From assembly GCF_002909235.1 (NCBI RefSeq), contig NZ_PHQQ01000003.1, positions 124,001-188,000 on the forward strand: a stretch of 64,000 nucleotides of DNA, written 5' to 3'. Shown piece by piece: positions 45,772 to 55,985 of this stretch (position 1 is the first letter of the stretch; each line of letters begins with the position of its first letter). Both the position numbers and the translations under genes were made by a program. The DNA comes from Arenibacter catalasegens (lineage in GTDB: Bacteria > Bacteroidota > Bacteroidia > Flavobacteriales > Flavobacteriaceae). The notes under the pieces are model-generated. The model was not told the DNA's origin. It worked only from the letters and a program-made list of their open reading frames with translations, and searched no databases.

Positions 45772-48324
45772 TTAAGCAGAATTTCTGCTTGCATTTATAT
45801 TTCCGTATAAGGACCTAATTACTATTTTTTCATATAAATCCTTATACTCGCTATCCTTACTCATTTGCTGAAGAGCGAATTGCTGGATGACCAATAACGG
45901 CAACACAATATTTTCCCTGATTTTAACCGACTCCCTAGAAACGGACTCTTTTTCCATCAAAATCTTGGAATCTGAAATAAGTAATAACATTTCCTTGGAA
46001 AGTAAATATTCATCATATAGTATTTGCCAGAAATCGCCATATTCCTTATCGTCCTTCATATAGCTAGTCAGTTCAAAATAACATTTTGCCAAGGACATCA
46101 TACTGTTGAGCATTAGTGCCTTAAACAAAGGAACCTCCTTGAATAACTTTTTTAAATCGCTCAATTTTCCTTGATCTTTTAATACTTTGATTGCCGTTCC
46201 AATACCAAAGTAACCAGGAACATTCTGCTTAAGTTGACTCCAAGAACCTACAAATGAAATGGCCCTCAAATCTGTGAGTTCCAGTTTTTTCTTATGCCCT
46301 CTTTTGCCCGGCCTACTGCCTATATTTGCTTTTTGATAGTACTTTAAGGTACTCTTGTTTTCCAAATACGGGATAAACTTATCATGATTCTTTAAAGCAT
46401 CATATTTTTCAAAACTTAGGTCGGACAGCGCTTCCAACAATTGCCTAGATTCCTTGGAAATAATATTTTCTTTGCCGAACAAATTATTGGAAAGTCCAGC
46501 TGTCAATAATTGCTCACAGTTATGAACAAACTGTTCCTTAGTGCCATAGGTACTCGTTATGGTCTGCCCTTGTATGGTTAATTGTATTTCATTATTGGCA
46601 ATATCCTTGGTTTGTGCCGCGTAAAATCTATGCGTTTTTCCTCCCCCACGGGCCGGTGGTCCTCCACGCCCATCAAAAAATATAGCCTTAATATTATTTT
46701 GACCACATACGGCGGACAATTTTTCTTTTGTCTTAAAAATTTCCCAATTTGCTTTTACATAGCCTCCATCCTTTGTGCCGTCTGAAAACCCAAGCATTAT
46801 GGTCTGTTTTTTACTGCGTTGATCTAGATGCCTTTTATACTCAGGAAGGTCAAATAATTCATTCATTGTAGTTTCAGAACTTTCCATTCCTTTCATGGTC
46901 TCAAACAAAGGAATAATATCGAAGGTGATTTTATCGGATTCCCAACCACACCATCTAAAAAGTCCGTAAACAAAAAGAACTGAAAAAATATTCTCGGAAT
47001 TACTTATCACATAGCGGTTACAGCCCTCCTCTCCATTTTTTTCCTGAATTCCTCTTAACTGCAGGATATTCTGAATGGTTTCGCTAACTATATCTTCCTC
47101 ATATTTCTGCTTTTGAAGGTTGATTTCCTTATTAAGCAGGATATCTATTAATTCTTGCTTATCCAGTTCGTCAATGTTCTCAGAAATATATCCATTCTCC
47201 TTAAGAATAGCCTCAACTACTTGTCTGTGGACGCTATGATCTTGCCTAATATCCAGGGTAGCAAAATGAGTTTTGAATATCTTTACCTTGTCTATTAGAT
47301 GGTCTAAATCCTTAAGGTAAAGCTTGTGATACTTATTGATCAAAATAGACCTCATTTCAAGAAGAGGTTCAATGATTTCATCGTAGCGCAACACCTTACT
47401 GGCGTCGAACATAGTATTGTAGAGTCGCCCCCTTAAATTTGCCATTACATCCTGAAGCTCCCTAAACGTAAGCTTTTGCTGTAAATTTTTTACATCGTGA
47501 TAATAACATTTCATTAAGGTTATACGCAATTCGTCTGCAACATCTTTGGTGATATTAGAAGTTACAAAAGGGTTTCCGTCTCTATCCCCTCCAGGCCAAA
47601 ACCCCAATTTCATGATGTTGTGATTGTTAAAATCCATATCGCCGATATTATCCTTGATATAGGCATAAAGATCTCCTACAGCATCGTAATAAACATTTCT
47701 TAAAATGTATATTATATTTTTGGCTTCATCCAAGGGAGTAGGCTTTTTGGCATTGATCAAGGAGGTCAAACCTAGTTGCTGGAGTACAAGATCAATGTCG
47801 TTGATTTTATTTTCCAAAATCAGACTCCTTAAATTACCGATGATATCCAGAACAGCAGGAGTATAGAATTGGGTAGGATGTGCCGTTAACACGATACGCG
47901 CACTAAAAGTAGATAGTTTTTCCGATATCTGGTCCCAACTTTTATTTTTGTCCACTAGCTGAAAATAATCTCCAATAGTTAGAGAGCTGCTATGTTTTTG
48001 TAGCTTGGGAAAGGCAGCATCCTCCACACTGTCATACAATACCACTTGTCTTTCAACGTACTGAATAATGCGGAACATAAAATCTATCCTGTCTTTCTCC
48101 GAATCAATATTTGCATAATTCTGAAAAAAAGCATCTAAAATTTCTTGAGGGTTTTTGCCTGATTTCAACCCCTTTTCTGCCTGATCTACCAATAAAGGGA
48201 TAAGCATCCCCACATTTTCAATATTTTGGTACGGCAAATTAAGGAACAAACTGTTATAAATATTGAACTTGTTTTGAACCGATTTTTTAAACTCGTCTAA
48301 TCTCTCTGATTGAAACATACACAT
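45772..48324 (-). CDS. ppc: Phosphoenolpyruvate carboxylase
   Basis: The 850-residue protein carries PEPC landmarks: catalytic His149 in VLTAHPTQ, GGDRDGNPFVTSNIT, MLGFSDGTKDGGYVKANW (corresponding to the GYSDSxKDAG loop), FFDGRGGPPARGGGKTHRF, RPGKRG and a C-terminus ending near NASRNSA. It fixes bicarbonate on phosphoenolpyruvate to form oxaloacetate for anaplerosis. The glycine-rich loop differs from the common FHGRGGxxGRGGGP form, marking a divergent Bacteroidota-type enzyme, but the key His and Arg residues are retained. An in-frame ATG two codons downstream could also be the start. Confidence 0.95.
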   Translation of the reverse strand: MCMFQSERLDEFKKSVQNKFNIYNSLFLNLPYQNIENVGMLIPLLVDQAEKGLKSGKNPQEILDAFFQNYANIDSEKDRIDFMFRIIQYVERQVVLYDSVEDAAFPKLQKHSSSLTIGDYFQLVDKNKSWDQISEKLSTFSARIVLTAHPTQFYTPAVLDIIGNLRSLILENKINDIDLVLQQLGLTSLINAKKPTPLDEAKNIIYILRNVYYDAVGDLYAYIKDNIGDMDFNNHNIMKLGFWPGGDRDGNPFVTSNITKDVADELRITLMKCYYHDVKNLQQKLTFRELQDVMANLRGRLYNTMFDASKVLRYDEIIEPLLEMRSILINKYHKLYLKDLDHLIDKVKIFKTHFATLDIRQDHSVHRQVVEAILKENGYISENIDELDKQELIDILLNKEINLQKQKYEEDIVSETIQNILQLRGIQEKNGEEGCNRYVISNSENIFSVLFVYGLFRWCGWESDKITFDIIPLFETMKGMESSETTMNELFDLPEYKRHLDQRSKKQTIMLGFSDGTKDGGYVKANWEIFKTKEKLSAVCGQNNIKAIFFDGRGGPPARGGGKTHRFYAAQTKDIANNEIQLTIQGQTITSTYGTKEQFVHNCEQLLTAGLSNNLFGKENIISKESRQLLEALSDLSFEKYDALKNHDKFIPYLENKSTLKYYQKANIGSRPGKRGHKKKLELTDLRAISFVGSWSQLKQNVPGYFGIGTAIKVLKDQGKLSDLKKLFKEVPLFKALMLNSMMSLAKCYFELTSYMKDDKEYGDFWQILYDEYLLSKEMLLLISDSKILMEKESVSRESVKIRENIVLPLLVIQQFALQQMSKDSEYKDLYEKIVIRSLYGNINASRNSA

Positions 48325-48416
48325 CTTTAATTACATTCTACATAATCCATTCCCACTTAAAATAGGAACACGAATTTCAAAAAATAAATATCGGCATATT
48401 TTTAGTTTTGAAGCAG

Positions 48417-48600
48417 AAATTATACTTCAAACATCAAAAAATAATGGAGACACCTCAAAATCAATTGACTTCACAACAATAATTTCCCAAAAAGACGACA
48501 ACTAGCTACATTTACCTTGTTATAATAAAAAAGTAATTTTTTCATTTTCATATAGTGTTCTCGTAAAAGAGCTTTGTCATACTGACAAGGCTCTTTTTAG
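48417..48600 (+). ncRNA. Candidate small RNA or short-peptide transcript
   Basis: TAGTTTTG (48403-48410) is a perfect -7 box, though no clear -33 TTTG is at the usual distance. About 150 bases downstream is a strong plus-strand terminator with no plus-strand gene before it. A transcript of about 180 bases would contain one tiny open frame (12 codons, 48444-48482). No known RNA family is recognised. Confidence 0.35.
48565..48597 (+). terminator. Strong intrinsic terminator without an annotated upstream gene
   Basis: AAAAGAGCTTTGTCA (48565-48579) and TGACAAGGCTCTTTT (48583-48597) form a 15-bp stem with one G-U pair and a 3-base loop, followed by a T-tract on the plus strand. Confidence 0.8.
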
Positions 48601-48707
48601 TTTCTACCTAATTACAGTCTATCCTATTAAATGCCCTAGGCATAAAATATCCATAAGTTTTTCCTCTCAATAATAAATGTTTTCTGAAGTATTGGAAATT
48701 AGCTTTT

Positions 48708-48745
48708 ATGCAAACCTTTGCACAATTATTATTATCCTATCCTTA
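48708..48745 (+). promoter_or_regulatory. ATGCAAACCTTTGC operator/promoter upstream of the TPR-AraC regulator
   Basis: ATGCAAACCTTTGCACAAT (48708-48726) contains the perfect dyad TGCAAA-CC-TTTGCA. Seventeen bases after its TTTG is TATCCTTA (48738-48745), a weak -7 box. The 19-mer is identical to that at 56178-56196. Confidence 0.65.
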
Positions 48746-48939
48746 CATTTATCTTATATTTATATTTCAATGTTTATATTTATTAATATTATATTATCCT
48801 TTTGATTAAGCATCTAATGCTATTTTAGCTTTTGTATAATCCTTTTTTTTAAACAGTTTATATAATCACAGTCAAAATTGCCTATCAAGGTCGCTTAAAT
48901 CCAAAACCCCCAAACGCAATAAGTATTAAAAAATAAACC

Positions 48940-50844
48940 ATGAGTAACTTAACCAAAACCATCTTTTTATTGACCGTTTTTTTATTGTTTAATCATTTAA
49001 GTGCAAATGAAAGGCAAAAAGACTCAGTAGACTTTTATTTAAATGCTGTACATAAGCTAATTATTAACAAAGACAGCTTCAAAGAAGAATTTTTGGATAT
49101 TGAATTCTTGCTTGCCAAAAAAGAGCAGGCACAAGGTAAGGATAAGGTCCGCACCCTATTAAAATTATACACGGCCTATATTTTCAAATCGGACGAGTCG
49201 GCGAACGCATATAATGACCAGGCCTTGGAATTATCCCAGGAAATTGGATTTCAGGAAGGCACACTTATAGCAAAATACAACAGAGCCTATCTCCAGTTTG
49301 TAAAAGGTAATTTTGAAAGTTCAATGGGCATGCTAGTGGAATTACAATATATAGTAGGCCCTAAGACCTATCCACATGTCTATGCAGACGCCTCTACCTT
49401 AAAATCATATATTTTCACGGAACGTGGGGAATATGACAAGGCGCTTGAAACGGGTCTTAGATTATTGGACACTGGTGAAAAGACTAAAAATGAGTATATT
49501 CTAATGAAGGCCAATTCTGCCCTCTCCCATTATTATCTCCGAATAGAAAATTATTCAAAATCCCTGAGCTATTGCCTTAATGGGTTCAACTACATCCTTA
49601 AACTTAAGAAAACGGAATACTTCTACCCGAAAATAGATGAAATTGCCAGAATGACGGCAAAACTTAACGACCCCAAGGGAGCCTTAAAGGTATATGCGTT
49701 TTTTTTGGAAATAGAAAAAAATCTACCTCCGGCAGGTAGTTATATATCGGCTTCAGTACACAGCAATATGGCCAATATATACATGACCATAGGTGAAAAT
49801 GAGATGGCCTTGACCCATATTTCTAGGGCACTGGAAATAAACTTCGAAAATAATTATCGTTTTAGAATCCCAAGGGCGCTTACGGTACAAGCAGAATTGT
49901 ATTTACAGATCAAGGACACTGCCCAGGCAATTTTAAATTATGAAAAGAGTATTGAAGCAGCAGAAAACATAGATGCTTTCGATGTTGTAAAACGGAACAG
50001 CTTTATTTTAGGTGAACTATACGAAAGTACAAACCAACTTTCCAAGTCCAATGATTATAAAATCTTATACCAAGCCATCAACGACTCCATGTTTACCAAT
50101 GAAAAGGAGCAAAAAATTGTTATTCTGGAAACAAAAAGAAAAATTAAAGAGGTTCTGCAAAAGAAAAAAATCCTAGAATTGGAAAATACTGCTCAAAGAG
50201 CAAAATTTAAAGGTATCATCATTATTCTTGTTTTACTTCTGCTTATTAGCAGTATTTCTATTTTTTCCTACCTGAAAGTAAAAAAGAAAAATAAATTATT
50301 ACTACTAAGAACCATCGATCTTGCAGAAATACAGCTACGTATGAGTGATAAACTCAGCGGAATCCAATACATGGAAAACCAATGGTCCATTGAAAGAAAG
50401 ACTGAATATACCCCTAAGACACAACCCAGAATTGATAATGATATAAAGAATATTATTTTGACCAAACTGGAGAAACTGGAAAAGGAAAAATTTTACCTGG
50501 ACCCACAATGTAATTTGCATCAGCTTTCCGAGCAATTAAAAACTAATCCCAAATACTTGTCCCAAGTAATTAATCAGGAAAAAAAATCCAATTTCAACAA
50601 TTACATCAACGAATTAAGAATAAATTATCTACTTCCCAAGTTGCTCAAGGATATCGAATTTAGGAACAGCAAATTAAGTTATATCGCTATTTCATTGGGA
50701 TATAACAACTTAAATACATTTAATGCAGCTTTTAAAAAGAGGTTAGGCATTCTTCCATCCAATTTTATAAACGAGCTTAACAATTCCTTTGAAATTAAGA
50801 ATAAATCAAAGGTAGCTTCCTATACGTTAAAAAAGATAGGTTAA
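48940..50844 (+). CDS. TPR-containing membrane regulator with AraC-type DNA-binding domain
   Basis: This 634-residue protein has an N-terminal signal sequence, a periplasmic TPR-like helical region (about residues 40-390), a single transmembrane segment (IIIILVLLLLISSISIF, about 425-441) and a C-terminal AraC-type helix-turn-helix (LHQLSEQLKTNPKYLSQVIN, then YIAISLGYNNLNTFNAAFKK). This architecture is known in Bacteroidota for sensing outside signals and acting directly on DNA. It neighbours the SusCD/GH92 locus and shares its promoter element, so it probably controls that locus. Confidence 0.9.
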   Translation: MSNLTKTIFLLTVFLLFNHLSANERQKDSVDFYLNAVHKLIINKDSFKEEFLDIEFLLAKKEQAQGKDKVRTLLKLYTAYIFKSDESANAYNDQALELSQEIGFQEGTLIAKYNRAYLQFVKGNFESSMGMLVELQYIVGPKTYPHVYADASTLKSYIFTERGEYDKALETGLRLLDTGEKTKNEYILMKANSALSHYYLRIENYSKSLSYCLNGFNYILKLKKTEYFYPKIDEIARMTAKLNDPKGALKVYAFFLEIEKNLPPAGSYISASVHSNMANIYMTIGENEMALTHISRALEINFENNYRFRIPRALTVQAELYLQIKDTAQAILNYEKSIEAAENIDAFDVVKRNSFILGELYESTNQLSKSNDYKILYQAINDSMFTNEKEQKIVILETKRKIKEVLQKKKILELENTAQRAKFKGIIIILVLLLLISSISIFSYLKVKKKNKLLLLRTIDLAEIQLRMSDKLSGIQYMENQWSIERKTEYTPKTQPRIDNDIKNIILTKLEKLEKEKFYLDPQCNLHQLSEQLKTNPKYLSQVINQEKKSNFNNYINELRINYLLPKLLKDIEFRNSKLSYIAISLGYNNLNTFNAAFKKRLGILPSNFINELNNSFEIKNKSKVASYTLKKIG

Positions 50845-51024
50845 GAATTCATTGCTTCCATTTTAGATTCCTTAAAGGGCCATATTCTTAGATTATGTCC
50901 TTTTCTAGGACCCACTCTTTGGGTTTCGAGGAACGCTATCAAATGCTCAAGGATTTGGTTAAGTCTGTAATAAATTAGACTAATCAGGCGGCAACATTTT
51001 ATGTCTCAAAATCCATATCACATA

Positions 51025-51058
51025 AAAAAGGCAGCACCCTTACGGATACTGCCCTTTC
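51025..51058. terminator. Terminator between convergent regulator and susD genes
   Basis: AAAAAGGCAG and CTGCCCTTT-type arms (51025-51034 and 51049-51058) form a short stem with A/T tracts on both sides, between the plus-strand regulator and the minus-strand susD. Confidence 0.65.
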
Positions 51059-51115
51059 AAATTAACTCAAACTCAATTTTAACCTTTAAAATTTCTTTAT
51101 TTTAAAGGATTTTTA

Positions 51116-52657
51116 TTAATTATACCCTGGGTTTTGAGGTGTTAAATTTGGATTGTTGATCATTTCCTGCTCTGGAAGTGGAAACAACAAATGTTTCTCC
51201 TGAAGCGCCTGATCAGAACTCAGGTTTACGTGCCCAACAAAATTATCAAAGGCACCTGTTTCACTGTTCAGTACTCTTCTAAGGCGTACCATGTCGAACC
51301 AAGTAATTTGTTCGTAGGCTAGCTCATGCCATCTCTCTTTCCAAACAGCCTCTCTTAAAGATGCTTGTGTAAATGCGCCAAGTGCCGGAGTAATCAACTG
51401 TGCTCGATCTCTAATCCTTGTTAAGGCATCTACTGCATCTTGATTAGGGCCTGTTGCCTCGTTGGAGGCCTCGGCATAAATAAGCAATACCTCTGCAAAG
51501 CGTATAATAGGCATATTAAGGTTATCCTTAGCCGTTCCAGGAACACCAGAGGTGCCATTGGCCGTAACATTGAAGTGCTTGAATATATAAGGCGCGCCCA
51601 AATCGAAAAGGACACCATTTCCATTGGTATAATAGCTGGTATAAAACCAACCCTCACGGTCCACGGCCCTAAGATCCCCTGCCTCATAGGAGTTATAAAA
51701 TTCGATCTCGGGCACTGAACTTCCTGTTCCAGATGGTCCGCGGTAAGTTACGGGTTGGAAATTAGGAAACATGTTCCCCATAGGGTTTCCTGCAACCTCA
51801 TCATTGTATTGTAGGCTAAAAACATGCTCTACCATATTGCCCAGACTTTCATCATGAATCTCAGCATAGGTATCAAAAAGATCTATTGGGCCAGCATTGT
51901 CGATTACTTCTTTGGCCTTACTGGCGGCATCGGCATAACGAGCTGTTTCATTAAGCGGATTTCCGGCCATGGTAAGATAAACCTTGGCCAACAAGGACTT
52001 AACAGCAGCTTGGGACACCCTTCCACTAGTATCTGTCCATGACAAGCCTGCACCTTCAGCCGCCACCAAATCGGCTACAATCTGATCGTAAACCGCTTGC
52101 TGAGGACTGCGGGTAGGATTAAAATCTTCGGAATTGGCACTTTGTGGAAGTGTAATTAAAGGAACATCACCCCATAGTCTAACAACGTAAAAGTAAGCCC
52201 ATGCCCTAAAAAACCTAGCTTCTCCCAATACTTTGTTTTTTTGCGCCTCGTTCATTTCTATACCAGGTACGTTTTCAAGCACTAGGTTAGCGTTGGCTAT
52301 AACTTTATATGCCCCGCGCCACCAATTTCTAATATGCAATGTATTTGCATCGTAGGATAAGGAATACAAGTTGTTCAAATCCGAATTCTGTGCCGTTTGG
52401 GTTGTGGAAGTTCCTGTAACTGCTTCCAATAATTGCCAGTTGGAAGAAAAGATACCAGCACCATTACCTACAAACCTAGCATCCGCATAAACGGCAGCAA
52501 TGGCCGATTCGGCATGTTTGGCAGTAGTATAAAAACTCTCCGGTGTTAGATTTGATGGATCGGATTCATCCAAAAAATCGGAACAACCCACTGTTGTAAG
52601 CAACATTAGCGTACAGAGGTAAAACTTTCCAATGTGTTTTGTTATATCAAATTTCAT
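51116..52657 (-). CDS. SusD/RagB-family outer-membrane lipoprotein
   Basis: The 513-residue protein has a lipobox (LTTVGCSDFLDE) and classic SusD motifs (EARFFRAWAYFYVVRLWGDVPL, about residues 146-167; RFAEVLLIYAEASNEA, about 390-405; WKERWHELAYEQITWFDMVRLRR). It follows SusC by 25 bases. It binds the glycan target of the locus, predicted to be a mannose-containing glycan because of the GH92 gene. Confidence 0.95.
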   Translation of the reverse strand: MKFDITKHIGKFYLCTLMLLTTVGCSDFLDESDPSNLTPESFYTTAKHAESAIAAVYADARFVGNGAGIFSSNWQLLEAVTGTSTTQTAQNSDLNNLYSLSYDANTLHIRNWWRGAYKVIANANLVLENVPGIEMNEAQKNKVLGEARFFRAWAYFYVVRLWGDVPLITLPQSANSEDFNPTRSPQQAVYDQIVADLVAAEGAGLSWTDTSGRVSQAAVKSLLAKVYLTMAGNPLNETARYADAASKAKEVIDNAGPIDLFDTYAEIHDESLGNMVEHVFSLQYNDEVAGNPMGNMFPNFQPVTYRGPSGTGSSVPEIEFYNSYEAGDLRAVDREGWFYTSYYTNGNGVLFDLGAPYIFKHFNVTANGTSGVPGTAKDNLNMPIIRFAEVLLIYAEASNEATGPNQDAVDALTRIRDRAQLITPALGAFTQASLREAVWKERWHELAYEQITWFDMVRLRRVLNSETGAFDNFVGHVNLSSDQALQEKHLLFPLPEQEMINNPNLTPQNPGYN

Positions 52658-52682
52658 AATATCTTATTTTAAATTTTATTAA

Positions 52683-55600
52683 TTACAGACCGACTTGCAG
52701 ACCAATTACGAATGTTGTCGATTTTGGATATTCATGCCACTTCATTCCTTGTGAGAAGACATTGTTACCCTCACCACCACGAATAGGAGTTACCTCGGGA
52801 TCACCAAGTAGTTCATCATTCACCAACAAAAAGAAATTTTGTGCCGAAGCGTACAATCTCAATTTATTCAAATGCATACGTTCAACCAAATTTTGATCAA
52901 AAGTATACCCTAGCATAATATTCTTACCACGCATAAAGGAGCCATCCTTTACCCAATGAGAATCCACATTGGTTACATAACCGGCACGCGTATCCCTTAC
53001 TTGGGCAATCATTGTATCTTGATTATCAGGGGTCCAAGCATCCAGTACTGTAGTATAACTATTGGCTAGCGCTTGTCTGTCCTCGCTTGAGTGCAAGTTC
53101 ATATCCATTACATCGTTACCCCAAGAATATTGAAGTTCCAAGGTGAAATCAATATTTTTATAGGACACGTAATTTGTAAACGACCCCCAAGCTGTTGGGT
53201 AACCATTACCTATTATGGACCTATCCTCATCATTTATAATTTTGTCGCCGTTAAAATCCTTGTATTTGATATCACCAGGAAGAATAGTAAGACCGTTTCG
53301 GTAGCTTACGAAACTAGCCGCTTCAGCGGCTTCGTCAGTTCCCCAAACACCCAATCTGGTTAGACCCCAGAAGGCACCTACGGGTTCACCGACCCTTATT
53401 ATGCTGGTTTCGTTGGTAATTCCAGGTCCACCTACACCAAAGATATCGGACGGTGTGGCCAAGGAAAGTACTTTGTTCCTGTTCATTGAAATATTGAATG
53501 AGGAAGTCCAGGTTAAATCAGCGGTGACTATGTTCTTGGTAGATAACCCAAGTTCAAGACCCTTGTTCTCCATGGAACCCACATTTCTTCTTATGGTGGC
53601 ATACCCACTAGATTGTGGCACGGGGGCATCCAATAGCATATCGGTGGTTTTTCTGTAGTAATAATCCGCTTCCAAGCTAATTCTATTATCAAATAGGCCT
53701 AATTCCAAACCAACATCGTACTGTGCGGTCTTTTCCCATTTCAAATCCGGATTCGCCAACCTATTCAAACCAGTTCCGCCAATACGACTATCGTTCCATA
53801 TTGCGGCATAATTGGAGCTTAATAGAGATAAGGAAGAATAAGGTGGTATTTCGGAGTTACCTGTAACCCCATAACTTGTTCTAAGTTTTAAGTTCGAAAT
53901 TAGGGCGTTATCTACAAGAAAATCTTCGTCCGAAATCCTCCAGGCAACCGCTGCTGAGGGGAAAAAGGAAAACTTATTGTTATCACCAAATTTCGACGAA
54001 CCATCGGCCCTACCGGTAACCGTAAACAAATATTTGCCCATTAAGTTATAGTTCAATCTACCAAAATAGGAGTTTAGTGCTTCCCTGTCTGCAAAAGATT
54101 GTACCGCTATATTATCAGATCCAGCACCTAAGTTGTTGAATTTAAAGAAATCCGTTGGAAAGTTTCTAGAATCAGCGTTGACAAAGAATTGATTGGACTG
54201 TTGCCAAGATAAACCCAATAAGGCCGTCAATGAATTGTTTTCATTGATTTTCTTATTATAGGTCAAGTAGTTTTCAATTGACCAAAATGTCTGCTTTTCG
54301 TTGCTAGATTGTGCCCTGGCCACCGCATTATTATCCAGAACACTATTTCGGAATTCATTGTTCTCCTGGGTAAGTACATTTGTCCCAATAACCGTTCTCA
54401 TTTCCAATTCCTTGGTAAAGTTAAGATTGGTATAAAAACTTCCTGCCGTTGTTTGAGTATTTAAAATATACTCATTATTGTCAAGCCAGTTCACTGAATT
54501 TCGGGTACCCTCCGCAAAGGGATAATCCCTGTTATTGGCATATAGACCTTCCAATGGACCGCCCGTATGAAAAGGAGCAGGGTAAAAAGGATAATCTTCA
54601 ACCATTCTACGTGGCACTTGGTCATTGGTATCGGCCAAATTCTCAGTTTGGTTATTATAGCTCAAAGAGCCACCAATCTTTAACCATGTTTTGATTTGAT
54701 CATCAATTGAAAACCGTCCTGAATAACGCTTGAGGTAAGTATTTTTGAAAAGACCTTGATCATCCCTAATTCCAAGTGAGATGGCATATGTTGTTCTTTC
54801 ATTGCCCCCTGAGAAACCCAACTGATGGTTTTGTGATAATTTATGTTGTACCACCTCTTTGGACCAGTCGGTATCATAGATTGCCTTACCATCACTATCA
54901 AACAAATAAGCCACATTCGGATTGGCTCTTTTAAGCCTAGGCTCGTATTGGGCATAGTTCCCTGCAGCCCAGCCAGCAGGATCAAATTTTTGTGTGTTTT
55001 CCCAAGAAAGTTGCTCTATCATGGCATACTGTTCGGAATTTAATGCCTTAGCCCTATTAGGACCATATTGGTTTACGCTATAATCAACATCGTAAGTAAC
55101 CCTACCCTGACCTGCGCGACCTCTTTTTGTAGTTACTAGGATAACACCATTAGCACCACGTGCACCATATATAGCAGTTGAGGAAGCATCCTTCAACACC
55201 TCAATAGATACTACATCATTAGGGTTTAAGTAATCTATCGCTGAACTAAAGTTAGCTTGATTACCTTGAGGTAACTGCACCCCATCTATAACGTATAGCG
55301 GGTTGTTAGAAGAGTTTATTGAACTAAACCCTCTCACCCTTATATTCGACTTACCACCTGGACGACCCGAGTTGGTGTTTACCTGCACACCGGCAATCTT
55401 ACCTGACAATGCCTGGTTAAGGGATGTAGCAGGACGCTCTTGCAGCTGTTCGGCATCAACCTGTCCAACAGAACCCGTAAGATCCGATTTTCTTTGACTA
55501 CCGTATCCGATCAATACCACCTCATCCAATTCGCTGGCATCTTCTTCCATAACAGCATTAATTATCGATTTTCCACTTACAGAGATTTCCATAGTTTTGA

Positions 55601-55829
55601 AACCTATATAACTGAAAACTAATGTGGCATTACTACTAACATTTTCCAATGCGTAGTTACCGTCAAAATCTGTTTGCGTTCCATTGGTGGTACCTTTTAC
55701 CAATACGTTCGCCCCAGGCAAGGGTCCGGATTGATCCGAAACACTCCCCGTCACCGTTTGTGCCTCTGCTAGCCCGAAACATAAAAATGTTCCTACTAGC
55801 CATAGGCATTTAAATAGTGTGATCTTCAT
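52683..55829 (-). CDS. SusC-family TonB-dependent outer-membrane transporter
   Basis: This 1048-residue protein has a signal peptide (LCFGLAEAQ), a carboxypeptidase-D-like domain (VTGSVSDQSGPLPGANV, about residues 25-41), the plug start LDEVVLIGYGSQRKSDLTG (about 101-119), ARGANGVILVTTKRG and a long beta-barrel. It imports oligosaccharides bound by the paired SusD. A 36-bp perfect palindrome lies 121 bases upstream of its start. Confidence 0.95.
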   Translation of the reverse strand: MKITLFKCLWLVGTFLCFGLAEAQTVTGSVSDQSGPLPGANVLVKGTTNGTQTDFDGNYALENVSSNATLVFSYIGFKTMEISVSGKSIINAVMEEDASELDEVVLIGYGSQRKSDLTGSVGQVDAEQLQERPATSLNQALSGKIAGVQVNTNSGRPGGKSNIRVRGFSSINSSNNPLYVIDGVQLPQGNQANFSSAIDYLNPNDVVSIEVLKDASSTAIYGARGANGVILVTTKRGRAGQGRVTYDVDYSVNQYGPNRAKALNSEQYAMIEQLSWENTQKFDPAGWAAGNYAQYEPRLKRANPNVAYLFDSDGKAIYDTDWSKEVVQHKLSQNHQLGFSGGNERTTYAISLGIRDDQGLFKNTYLKRYSGRFSIDDQIKTWLKIGGSLSYNNQTENLADTNDQVPRRMVEDYPFYPAPFHTGGPLEGLYANNRDYPFAEGTRNSVNWLDNNEYILNTQTTAGSFYTNLNFTKELEMRTVIGTNVLTQENNEFRNSVLDNNAVARAQSSNEKQTFWSIENYLTYNKKINENNSLTALLGLSWQQSNQFFVNADSRNFPTDFFKFNNLGAGSDNIAVQSFADREALNSYFGRLNYNLMGKYLFTVTGRADGSSKFGDNNKFSFFPSAAVAWRISDEDFLVDNALISNLKLRTSYGVTGNSEIPPYSSLSLLSSNYAAIWNDSRIGGTGLNRLANPDLKWEKTAQYDVGLELGLFDNRISLEADYYYRKTTDMLLDAPVPQSSGYATIRRNVGSMENKGLELGLSTKNIVTADLTWTSSFNISMNRNKVLSLATPSDIFGVGGPGITNETSIIRVGEPVGAFWGLTRLGVWGTDEAAEAASFVSYRNGLTILPGDIKYKDFNGDKIINDEDRSIIGNGYPTAWGSFTNYVSYKNIDFTLELQYSWGNDVMDMNLHSSEDRQALANSYTTVLDAWTPDNQDTMIAQVRDTRAGYVTNVDSHWVKDGSFMRGKNIMLGYTFDQNLVERMHLNKLRLYASAQNFFLLVNDELLGDPEVTPIRGGEGNNVFSQGMKWHEYPKSTTFVIGLQVGL

Positions 55830-55949
55830 AAATAAATGATTTTTAGTTAGTTAATTGTTTTTAATTGCATGACAGGCCGAGTTAAAAGCCAAAACCATAC
55901 AATTGTTAAATGTATCTTAAGAAAAATGGAAAGTTGCTGAATAAAGAAA

Positions 55950-55985
55950 AAAGAACTCTAAAATTCATGAATTTTAGAGTTCTTT
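55950..55985 (-). terminator. Perfect 36-bp palindrome, attenuator-like on the susC leader strand
   Basis: Arms 55950-55967 and 55968-55985 are exact reverse complements. As minus-strand RNA it gives a roughly 16-bp stem with a 4-base loop followed by TTTTTCTTTATT, the layout of an intrinsic terminator upstream of susC. It could be an attenuator, a terminator of antisense transcription, or a regulator site. Confidence 0.6.

Larger units (their letters stand above)
48325..48939. other. 615-bp intergenic region with an orphan terminator and regulatory site
   Basis: This gap separates divergent ppc and the TPR-AraC regulator. It contains a TAnnTTTG box (48403-48410), a 12-codon open frame (48444-48482), a plus-strand terminator (48565-48597) and the regulator's promoter/operator (48708-48745). 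The rest is AT-rich with no further signal seen. Confidence 0.5.
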
